5,634 nucleotides of DNA from Archaeoglobales archaeon (GTDB lineage: Archaea > Halobacteriota > Archaeoglobi > Archaeoglobales > Archaeoglobaceae). Within the stretch, counting starts at the first letter, position 1. Every line of letters starts with the position of its first letter. The stretch is from the NCBI GenBank assembly GCA_003663055.1, contig QMZF01000090.1, positions 1 to 5,634 on the forward strand. The letters are read 5' to 3'. A program made the translations under genes and the position numbers. The notes under the pieces are model-generated. The model was not told the DNA's origin, made no database searches, and saw nothing but the letters and a program-made list of their open reading frames with translations. Below, one piece after another: positions 1 through 5,343 of the stretch.

Positions 1-123
1 ACCTTTGTCGCTAATACCATAGGAGCTTTTGTCGGAAGGAACTTCAGCAGAGAGAAGGTGAAGAGAGGAGAGATAGGTTTGAAGAGGAAGCTCCGATATT
101 ACATGCCTTTAGATGAAGAAGAG
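1..123. repeat. Terminal direct repeat, left copy (circular junction)
   Basis: These 123 bases recur without mismatch at 5512-5634, the very end of the window. The repeated sequence lies inside a reading frame that stays open across the join, so removing one copy gives a continuous gene and a 5511-bp circle. This is what an assembler leaves when it walks around a small circular molecule. A real terminal repeat of a linear element is the alternative, but it would leave the gene broken at both ends. Confidence 0.93.
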
Positions 124-1932
124 GACTTAGTGGTGGTGTTAAAGAGCAGTGATGGCGTTAAATTCAAATACATCATCGGAAATGGCATCCACTTCTTCTT
201 CGGAAAGCTTTCAAATGGCTATTACAAAGTGGCAATATCTGTTTATGCAAATGAAAGAGAGGGCGTCACAAGATGTATAGTTCACTCTAAAGGACACTAT
301 TACGATTACGACAGAGACAGACCTGAGACTGTCTTCTTCCGTCTGTTTGATTATCTGCGGGGCTTCTTCTCTCATTTTGAGACGCACAGAGGTCTCAGGA
401 TTGATTTAAGCAGAGCGAAGCTGTCTCCGTTCTGGATTGAGCAGAAGATAAGATATGTTGAGACGAAGGAGCTGAACATCGTCAGGCTGATTCGCAACTT
501 AGGGCTAAAATATCCGAATCACAGGAGTCCTCCGAAGTCCATAAGGATAGAGGAGCATCCATCGCAGCCTGGAACTTTTTACTTATGTGGAGCGATCATA
601 GTTCATCCATTCTGGGAGGATATGGAAGTTTATCTGAAGTCTTATCGCAAGAAAGGATATAAGACCCCAGCCTTAGAGCTTGAAGATCATCCTGCGATAG
701 AAGTAAAAATACACTTTAAGGAGCAGAGAGACCTCCTGAGAGATAAAGAGTTTCAAGAGTTCGTGAGGGAAGACTGTGAGAAGGCGAGATGCTTCCTCAA
801 CGAAGTGGCTCTCATGGGCTTAGACTTGGAGAGAGATTTGCTGCCTCTGCATGAAGGAGATGACCTACCATACGGAAAGCTCTATGAGAAGCACAAAGAG
901 TTAGTGAAAGTTCTCAATTATGTCGCTGCGAATCCACCAGTGAGAAAGGAAGAAGTGGTAAGGCGTTTTGAGGGGGAAATAAAGAAGAAAAAAGTGGTTC
1001 AATATCTGAATATACTGCTGCAAATCGGATTAATAAAGAAGGAAGGATTCAAGGTCAAGGAAAAGAGAGGAACTATCGCATTTTACACTGCAAACATCCC
1101 AAGTTACAGTTCAGAGATTGCTATGCTCTTGAAAATGCATAATGCGGATGATGTGGACGATGTGGATGTTAAGAAGGAGATAAGCGAAGGAAAGAGGCTT
1201 TTGATGGAAATAACATCGTCAGAACTCACGCTTGATGTTCTTGAAGAAATAATAAAGAGAGAGGCAGTGACCGTTCCTCTCCTGCAAAGAGCTCTCAAAG
1301 CAGGACGGGAGAAAATAAGATATGTGCTTGATAAGTTAGCATCTACAGGAATCTTGATGAGATACAAGGGAGAAAAGAGGGAGATTTATTATCGCTTCGC
1401 ATCAGAAGACATGAAGACAAAAGTTTTGAGGGTGTTTCAAGCAATAGGATACAAAGCGAAGGAGCTATTTGATCCGATGCTGACAACACGCTTCTTGGAA
1501 GAGTTAAAGAGCGCAAGTGATATGTTGAAGAGGCTCATAATGGGATTATTCCGAAAGTATGGAGAGCTGATGCCTCTAAAGTTAGAGGTAGTGCTGAGAG
1601 GTTTGCAGAGCCACAAGTTTCCTTTTGATAAGGTGAAGGAGCTATTAGGGAAGAAAATAATGGAGGAGGTGCGAAAGAAAGGATACATTTCATTTAGAGA
1701 GTGCTTAGAGGTGGCGAGAGGGAAGATGCCTGATATAAGTGGAGAGAAAGTAGAAGAAGTGATGAAGGAAGTACAGGCGTCATTTAACATAATCAGTGAT
1801 GTGAAACTGTGCAGGACAATTACGGAGAAAGCAGGATTATGTCTGATAGCGTATGAGAGGGATGAAGAGGGCATGTTTTGCATTCCTCAAAGGTTAGCTT
1901 GGCTCAAGCCGGAGGTGAGAGGGTTCACTTGA
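1..1932 (+). CDS. Putative plasmid replication initiator, multi-winged-helix (main part; N-terminus at 5344)
   Basis: This is the body of a large gene whose start lies at 5344, across the circular join; joined, it encodes 699 residues. Its role is inferred. It is the largest gene of the plasmid backbone and no other replication protein is visible. In full-length numbering, residues about 30-300 are a mixed alpha/beta region. A segment at about 267-295 (YLKSYRKKG, then IEVKIHF) vaguely recalls the YDK and R-x-E strands of phage gpII/Rep_trans rolling-circle initiators, but no clear HUH motif or P-loop is present. Residues about 356-420 and 464-523 each look like a winged helix, separated by an acidic linker at 437-449. 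The C-terminal 150 residues are Lys/Glu-rich and helical. Codon and GC content match the ribbon-helix-helix gene and differ from the methyltransferase that follows. A GTG at 58 could be called as the start if the ends were not joined, but it has no well-spaced ribosome binding site. A transcription factor or other DNA-binding protein is possible. The gene is certain; the function is tentative. Confidence 0.85.
   Translation, partial: TFVANTIGAFVGRNFSREKVKRGEIGLKRKLRYYMPLDEEEDLVVVLKSSDGVKFKYIIGNGIHFFFGKLSNGYYKVAISVYANEREGVTRCIVHSKGHYYDYDRDRPETVFFRLFDYLRGFFSHFETHRGLRIDLSRAKLSPFWIEQKIRYVETKELNIVRLIRNLGLKYPNHRSPPKSIRIEEHPSQPGTFYLCGAIIVHPFWEDMEVYLKSYRKKGYKTPALELEDHPAIEVKIHFKEQRDLLRDKEFQEFVREDCEKARCFLNEVALMGLDLERDLLPLHEGDDLPYGKLYEKHKELVKVLNYVAANPPVRKEEVVRRFEGEIKKKKVVQYLNILLQIGLIKKEGFKVKEKRGTIAFYTANIPSYSSEIAMLLKMHNADDVDDVDVKKEISEGKRLLMEITSSELTLDVLEEIIKREAVTVPLLQRALKAGREKIRYVLDKLASTGILMRYKGEKREIYYRFASEDMKTKVLRVFQAIGYKAKELFDPMLTTRFLEELKSASDMLKRLIMGLFRKYGELMPLKLEVVLRGLQSHKFPFDKVKELLGKKIMEEVRKKGYISFRECLEVARGKMPDISGEKVEEVMKEVQASFNIISDVKLCRTITEKAGLCLIAYERDEEGMFCIPQRLAWLKPEVRGFT
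1911..1918 (+). promoter_or_regulatory. Ribosome binding site of the methyltransferase gene
   Basis: GGAGGTGA is a full anti-Shine-Dalgarno match. It is followed 10 nt later by TTG at 1929, whose last two bases form part of the TGA stop (1930-1932) of the upstream gene. This layout suggests translational coupling. A weaker GGGTGA at 1934-1939 stands 10 nt before the alternative ATG start at 1950. Confidence 0.6.
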
Positions 1933-3611
1933 AGGGTGAAGTTGGCTCTATGCTGACCAAATCTCAACCGAACCCCACTGGATGCCTCTTTCAGCAGGGG
2001 AAAGAAGAAGTCACTAAAGAAGGAGGGAAAAAAGTCAAAATAAATAAATTGACATTCAGGCAGTATATGGCTTTAGTTTACATTTTCTCAAAATTAAACA
2101 CCAAAGGAGAATATCCTAAAAAGGAAGAAATCAAAAGAGTAATTGGTTTTAGTTCTGACAGAATGCTCCAAATAACACTCAAAGCTCTCGAAGAAAAGGG
2201 ATTTATCATATTTCATGGCTTAAACTGTAATCCGATGGTAGAAATAACAGAAGAAGCCAAGAAATACTCCTCTGTCCTCGTCGATAAACTTTTTCTTACC
2301 AATAGATATGTGAAATATGACGATATAAAGGATAAGATAGGAACTATTCCAAAGAAAAGCTATATTAAAGTTGCCACTTCTTTCCTAGAATTGGACTTAG
2401 ATTATTTAAACAATAGCAAAAAGATTGTCCATAGATGGTGTGATTTGCTTGAGGATTTTCCTCCTTCCCTTGTATGGAGCAAATTCAAGGAATATAAGCT
2501 AGCCCCAGGACACATAGTATTAGATCCCTTTGCAGGTAGTGGCACAACGCTTGTTACCGCAAAATTACTGGGTATAGATGCTATCGGAATAGACGTGAAC
2601 CCAGTTGCTAGTTTTATCTCAGAGGTAAAAACTACATGGGACGTAGATTTACAGATGTTTAAAAAAGAGGCGGATGCCATAATCAGTGCCCTGATCAAGG
2701 CATCGGGAATTCTTGATGAAGTTAGAATAACCACAAAAGCATTTGAGAATATGGACACTATGGAACTCTATCAGTGGCTCAAACCGAGAACGCAAAACGA
2801 TGTCGCCTTTACCAAAGAAAGAATAAATGAGGTGAAAGATGAAAGAATTAAGAAATTACTACTTCTCGCACTAATAGTAGCAGCAAGAGAGGCATCAAAT
2901 GTGTCCTTTTGCCCTGGGACTACATTTTATCCATTTAGAAAGAGACCCTCATTCTTGGATGCTTTCAGAAATAAATGCGAAGAAATATATGAAGATTTAT
3001 TCACCCTCGCCAAAATAGATAAGGATTATGGTGAAATCACCATTTTCAATGCCGATTCAAGAGATATTTCCTATATTGAGCCAAACTCGGTGGATTTCAT
3101 CCTCACCTCGCCACCATATCCTAATGATTTGGAATATACAAGACAAACAAGGCTTGAATTGTATCTACTAGATTTTGTGAAGAACATGGAAGACATTAAA
3201 AAGATAAAAATGAAAATGGTAAAAGGGAGCACCAAGTTGATATATAAAGACAGTTGCAGCGCAAAATACATAAAGAAATTTGATTCTATCCAAAAAATTG
3301 TAGAAAAATTGAAAAGAGCCTTCTCTGATAAGAAGTGGGGTTGGGACTATCCAAGAATGGTTGAAGAATATTTCGGCGATCTCTATATTGTTTTAGAGAA
3401 TATCAGGGAAGTAATGAGGGAAGGAGGATATGCTTTGTTCGTTGTAGGACAACAAACTTATAAAAAAATCCTAATTCCTACAGGACTGATCTTAGCTGAA
3501 ATGGCAAAAGATTTAGGTTTTCAAGATATTACAGTAGAAACTTTTAGAACTAGACGAAATACCCTTCATGACATCCCCCTTAAGGAAGAAATTGTTGCCT
3601 TCCGCAAGTAA
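1929..3611 (+). CDS. Type II DNA methyltransferase (SPPY, N4-cytosine type) with N-terminal winged helix
   Basis: Protects plasmid and host DNA from the linked endonuclease by methylating its site with S-adenosylmethionine. Numbered from TTG 1929 (560 aa), residues 41-96 form a winged helix with the LexA pattern: LTFRQ, the Gly-Tyr-Pro turn, and LKALEEKGFI. Residues 199-207 are DPFAGSGTT, the SAM-binding motif I, followed by GIDVNP. Residues 393-397 are TSPPY, the catalytic motif IV, continuing NDLEYTR. SPPY is typical of N4-cytosine enzymes, although N6-adenine is not excluded. About 190 residues separate motifs I and IV, so a target-recognition region may lie between them. The C-terminus (LKEEIVAFRK) is the usual end of this family, so the gene looks complete. 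ATG 1950 (553 aa) is an equally usable start. The first 35-40 residues are Gly/Gln-rich and unlike the rest, apparently read through from plasmid sequence. Low GC sets it apart from the upstream gene. Confidence 0.9.
   Translation: MKGEVGSMLTKSQPNPTGCLFQQGKEEVTKEGGKKVKINKLTFRQYMALVYIFSKLNTKGEYPKKEEIKRVIGFSSDRMLQITLKALEEKGFIIFHGLNCNPMVEITEEAKKYSSVLVDKLFLTNRYVKYDDIKDKIGTIPKKSYIKVATSFLELDLDYLNNSKKIVHRWCDLLEDFPPSLVWSKFKEYKLAPGHIVLDPFAGSGTTLVTAKLLGIDAIGIDVNPVASFISEVKTTWDVDLQMFKKEADAIISALIKASGILDEVRITTKAFENMDTMELYQWLKPRTQNDVAFTKERINEVKDERIKKLLLLALIVAAREASNVSFCPGTTFYPFRKRPSFLDAFRNKCEEIYEDLFTLAKIDKDYGEITIFNADSRDISYIEPNSVDFILTSPPYPNDLEYTRQTRLELYLLDFVKNMEDIKKIKMKMVKGSTKLIYKDSCSAKYIKKFDSIQKIVEKLKRAFSDKKWGWDYPRMVEEYFGDLYIVLENIREVMREGGYALFVVGQQTYKKILIPTGLILAEMAKDLGFQDITVETFRTRRNTLHDIPLKEEIVAFRK
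1973..2000. other. Imperfect hairpin at the backbone/cassette boundary
   Basis: CCCC at 1973-1976 and CTG at 1978-1980 pair with CAG at 1992-1994 and GGGG at 1997-2000, leaving an 11-nt loop and small bulges. It lies in the part of the methyltransferase gene that encodes the non-family N-terminal extension, where GC content changes. It may be a remnant of plasmid non-coding sequence, but a seven-pair imperfect stem can arise by chance. Confidence 0.3.
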
Positions 3612-4509
3612 TGTCAGCTTTAGTTAATATTTTCTTCCTTAATTTGTCTATTGTAATTTCATGCGTTTTCCCCATAATAGATTTTTGCATGTCTTCTGGG
3701 GTTGTAACATAGCATTTATCAATTCTTAAGATGAACTTCTTCTTGTCTTTATCATACTCCAATTTGGTTATCAAGAAATAAAGATATTTACCTTCAGATG
3801 ACAAGGGATTATCGGTTACATCCTCTAAATCAAAATTATATATTCTTCTCAAATACCTGAAAAGATAATCCTGAAGAACCCAAATAGAGGGGATCCGAAG
3901 CTCCTGAAATAGGTAACCCTTATTAATCATTTGCAGTGATGCACCTTTTACTGATGCTTTTGAATTTAAACCATAATCATAATCCTTCTTAGTTACATCA
4001 ATTCCTTGTCTAAAATCTCTAATACACTCAATTACTCCTCTAGTCCCCGTTGTGCCGTCTGCTTGATATTCAAGATGTGCAATTCTGCCGATATCTAGAG
4101 AATCGTCCTTTTTTATAATTTCTCCAATGAGTGCATCCGCTCTTCCAAAAGGAGGAATATCAACTTGCTCAGCAACCACAATCTCATTATTATTAAAAAA
4201 CTTCTCCTTAATAAAATTTAAAACAACATTTCCTTCCAAGAACCTATAAGGACAAGTTATCACCGGATAAGGTTCCTCGCTCCAGCTCGGGTTATGCCAA
4301 ACTGAACATTCCCCTGTTTGACCTTCTACTAGTAGATTACCATCTTCATCAGTAAGATTGGATACTTTATTGTCAGGATCACACTCTTTTCCTCTAAAGG
4401 GGCAAGTAAAGGTTTCTCGGTAACTCTTAGCTTCTTCTGACCTGTTTTCAGGAGGAAATCCAAAAATTTCAGCGCAGTACTTCTTGTGTCTTTTGTGTCT
4501 TTTAACCAC
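3580..4509 (-). CDS. NotI-like type II restriction endonuclease
   Basis: Cleaves DNA lacking the cognate methylation. Numbered from GTG 4509 (309 aa), four cysteines lie at C36 (TCPF), C43 (KEC), C68 (ECSVWHN) and C86 (ITCPYRF), in the order and context of the Cys4 iron site of NotI. The PD-(D/E)XK-type active site is D125 with E147-Y-Q149. From memory of NotI (D160, E182, Q184), the 22-residue D-to-E spacing and the unusual Gln in place of Lys are both the same. Downstream IECIRDFRQGID and IPSIWVLQDYLFRYL align with the NotI core. The recognition sequence cannot be read from the protein. GTG 4509 is chosen because GGGGGTG (4518-4524) lies 8 nt upstream, just after the zinc-ribbon stop. GTG 4572 would add 21 residues whose DNA is better explained by that ribbon frame. 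It converges on the methyltransferase with a 32-bp overlap. GC is very low. Confidence 0.9.
   Translation of the reverse strand: MVKRHKRHKKYCAEIFGFPPENRSEEAKSYRETFTCPFRGKECDPDNKVSNLTDEDGNLLVEGQTGECSVWHNPSWSEEPYPVITCPYRFLEGNVVLNFIKEKFFNNNEIVVAEQVDIPPFGRADALIGEIIKKDDSLDIGRIAHLEYQADGTTGTRGVIECIRDFRQGIDVTKKDYDYGLNSKASVKGASLQMINKGYLFQELRIPSIWVLQDYLFRYLRRIYNFDLEDVTDNPLSSEGKYLYFLITKLEYDKDKKKFILRIDKCYVTTPEDMQKSIMGKTHEITIDKLRKKILTKADITCGRQQFLP
3628..3645 (+). terminator. Possible T-rich terminator of the rightward operon
   Basis: ATATTTTCTTCCTTAATTT lies 17 nt after the methyltransferase stop. Archaeal transcription can end at T-rich tracts without a hairpin. It is also coding sequence for the C-terminus of the endonuclease on the other strand, so the T-richness may only reflect Lys/Ile codons there. 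Confidence 0.25.
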
Positions 4510-4517
4510 TTTCAATA

Positions 4518-4524
4518 CACCCCC
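4518..4524 (-). promoter_or_regulatory. Ribosome binding site of the endonuclease gene
   Basis: Reading leftward, GGGGGTG ends 8 nt before GTG 4509. It begins 4 nt after the TGA (4531-4529) of the zinc-ribbon frame. A stop, a ribosome binding site and a start arranged this closely support 4509 as the real start and suggest co-transcription with the regulator gene. Confidence 0.5.
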
Positions 4525-4528
4525 TTCT

Positions 4529-4615
4529 TCAATACCTTTCTCCACACTTCGGACACTGCCAATATATTCCACTATGCTCTATGTCTTTAGTAGTAGCTCC
4601 TCTACATCTGAAATA
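4529..4615 (-). pseudogene. Zinc-ribbon coding stretch out of frame with the ribbon-helix-helix gene
   Basis: This frame encodes 28 residues and a stop. It contains YFRCRGATTKDIEHSG followed by IYWQCPKCGERY, a zinc-ribbon-like pattern with a CPKCG knuckle, one upstream Cys and a His. It has no usable start: the ATG at 4627 is followed in frame by TAG at 4618-4616. It overlaps the last codons of the ribbon-helix-helix gene one frame off. Reading TTT (4613-4611) as TTC (4612-4610), a +1 shift, joins the two into a protein of about 183 residues that ends 19 nt before the endonuclease start. It may be a decayed domain, a single-base sequence error, or a programmed shift. The second Cys of the first knuckle seems missing unless the His replaces it. 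Confidence 0.45.
4561..4568 (-). promoter_or_regulatory. Possible internal TATA box for the endonuclease
   Basis: AATATATT (palindromic) would place a leftward start near 4538, giving a leader of about 29 nt that contains the GGGGGTG site before GTG 4509. It lies within the zinc-ribbon reading frame, where it encodes part of GIYW, so it may be coincidental. If real, it would allow the endonuclease to be expressed separately from the ribbon-helix-helix gene. Confidence 0.3.
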
Positions 4616-5081
4616 CTATACTCTCATACTGTTGAAAGAGCGACCTAGACTGCTGAATAATCCGATCATGCTGCTCCTTTGCAGTCTCCAATGCCTCCAA
4701 TAAACTTACAAACTCAACAGCTATTTCGTTCAACTTTCTGCGCAGCACCTCATCAGTCTCATCATCAGGCTTCGCTTGTATCACGCCTGTTTGCACTGCT
4801 CGCTCAACCTCACTTTCTGCAAAGGGTGGGGGGTAGTAGCCCTCTTGGGCTGCGCTCAAGAGCTTGTGTAGCCTCTTACTGCGTTCCAATAGCTTTGAAA
4901 TCTCATCATGGATTTCCAGAATCTCTTTGACTTTCGCCCCCACAAGCTCAGGTTTCTTGTGGCCGGCATAGAGATCCAAGGCATCGCTCGCAATCGCTGA
5001 GATAGGTCTTCCCTCCTTTTCCGATAACTCCTTCAGAAGCCTGTATTCCGCCTCCCTTATCTTGATAGTCCTGAACCCCAT
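4602..5081 (-). CDS. Ribbon-helix-helix DNA-binding protein with coiled coil
   Basis: Probable plasmid regulator acting on copy number or its own promoter. Of 159 residues, 1-42 have the ribbon-helix-helix pattern: a short strand (FRTIKIREAEYRLL), a first helix (LKELSEKEG) and a second helix opened by RPISAIASDALDLY. Residues about 46-77 and 112-157 are heptad-like Leu/Glu/Lys-rich helices, probably coiled coils. They are separated by a Pro-rich turn (YYPPPF, 82-87) and an acidic segment. ATG 5081 is 29 nt from the centre of the TATA box, so the message is nearly leaderless, a common archaeal arrangement. It is divergent from the membrane-protein operon and upstream of the endonuclease. Because the shared promoter is next to it, control of both operons is a natural inference. 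The C-terminus may be cut short by a frame break before a zinc ribbon. GC is high, like the replication gene. A partition protein is the alternative. Confidence 0.85.
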   Translation of the reverse strand: MGFRTIKIREAEYRLLKELSEKEGRPISAIASDALDLYAGHKKPELVGAKVKEILEIHDEISKLLERSKRLHKLLSAAQEGYYPPPFAESEVERAVQTGVIQAKPDDETDEVLRRKLNEIAVEFVSLLEALETAKEQHDRIIQQSRSLFQQYESIVFQM

Positions 5082-5106
5082 ACTACTACTTTATTCGGTA
5101 ACCTTT

Positions 5107-5114
5107 TTATATAA
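5107..5114. promoter_or_regulatory. Palindromic TATA box serving both directions
   Basis: TTATATAA is a perfect 8-bp palindrome and matches an archaeal TATA box on either strand. Leftward, a start about 26 nt from its centre falls near 5084, only a few bases before ATG 5081. Rightward, it falls near 5137, giving a leader of about 23 nt that includes the GGGGTGAT site before ATG 5160. The fit in both directions supports use by both operons. Upstream BRE elements are not clear on either side. Confidence 0.6.
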
Positions 5115-5146
5115 GCAAGGGCTTACACTTACTTAGGTGACTCAGA

Positions 5147-5154
5147 GGGGTGAT
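5147..5154 (+). promoter_or_regulatory. Ribosome binding site of the small membrane protein
   Basis: GGGGTGAT is a near-complete anti-Shine-Dalgarno match ending 5 nt before ATG 5160. It supports translation of a gene that is easily missed because of its size. Confidence 0.6.
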
Positions 5155-5159
5155 GTGAG

Positions 5160-5318
5160 ATGGAACTTGAGGAGATAAGAGGTAGCAGGGCGTTGGCGGA
5201 TCCGCTTACGGAGTTCGTGGAGTGGTGCGTGACGAATCCAGAGAAGGTCATCGCTCTCGGCGCTTCTCTTATGCTCCTTGGAGCTGTCTTTCGGCTTTTG
5301 AGGGAGTGCTTGAGGTAG
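5160..5318 (+). CDS. Small single-span membrane protein (52 aa)
   Basis: No family is recognised. The 52-residue product begins MELEEIRGSRALADPL, an acidic/polar N-terminus. Residues about 29-47 (VIALGASLMLLGAVFRLL) form one hydrophobic, Gly/Ala/Leu-rich segment long enough to cross a membrane, and a basic tail follows (RECLR). The charge pattern would favour an outside N-terminus and an inside C-terminus. Evidence that it is real: a strong ribosome binding site 5 nt upstream, a promoter at the right distance, and a 25-nt gap to the next gene, which has its own site. It is first in the rightward operon before the putative replication gene. Membrane anchoring of the replication complex, or a small toxin-like role, can be imagined, but nothing in the sequence decides between them. 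Confidence 0.6.
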   Translation: MELEEIRGSRALADPLTEFVEWCVTNPEKVIALGASLMLLGAVFRLLRECLR

Positions 5319-5325
5319 TGCTTAC

Positions 5326-5334
5326 GGAGGGAGG
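5326..5334 (+). promoter_or_regulatory. Ribosome binding site that decides the replication-gene start
   Basis: GGAGGGAGG lies 9 nt before ATG 5344, between the end of the small membrane-protein gene and the large gene. It is the main reason for choosing 5344 over GTG 5413 or GTG 58. Confidence 0.6.
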
Positions 5335-5343
5335 CGGTTTGAG

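Larger units (their letters stand above)
5082..5159. promoter_or_regulatory. Divergent promoter region and candidate operator/origin
   Basis: This 78-bp gap is the largest non-coding stretch of the circle. It contains the shared TATA box, a TAC repeat just before the leftward ATG, GGTAAC at 5097-5102 and GGTGAC at 5136-5141 as a short direct repeat, and the inverted repeat TAAGC-AAGG-GCTTA at 5112-5125. The repeats are candidate binding sites for the adjacent ribbon-helix-helix protein. As the only real non-coding region it is also one place to look for a replication origin, but no known nick site is recognised. Confidence 0.5.

Noticed and set aside
1..123. Terminal repeats as att sites or inverted/long terminal repeats of an integrated element
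   Set aside because: They are exact, in the same direction, at the very ends and inside one continuous gene, which fits a circular overlap better.
58..1932. GTG 58 as the true start of the large gene
   Set aside because: The frame is open upstream through the circular join to ATG 5344, which has a well-placed ribosome binding site; 58 does not.
4510..4572. Endonuclease start at GTG 4572
   Set aside because: The added 21 residues come from DNA that reads as a zinc ribbon in another frame, and no ribosome binding site is well placed before 4572.
4842..4862. CTCTTG / CAAGAG inverted repeat and adjacent G-rich run (4824-4833)
   Set aside because: It lies within ribbon-helix-helix coding sequence and encodes the Pro-rich turn; six base pairs are not enough to claim a regulatory structure.
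4679..4930. Rightward 83-codon open frame opposite the ribbon-helix-helix gene
   Set aside because: It is a shadow of the leftward coding sequence, with no ribosome binding site or domain pattern.
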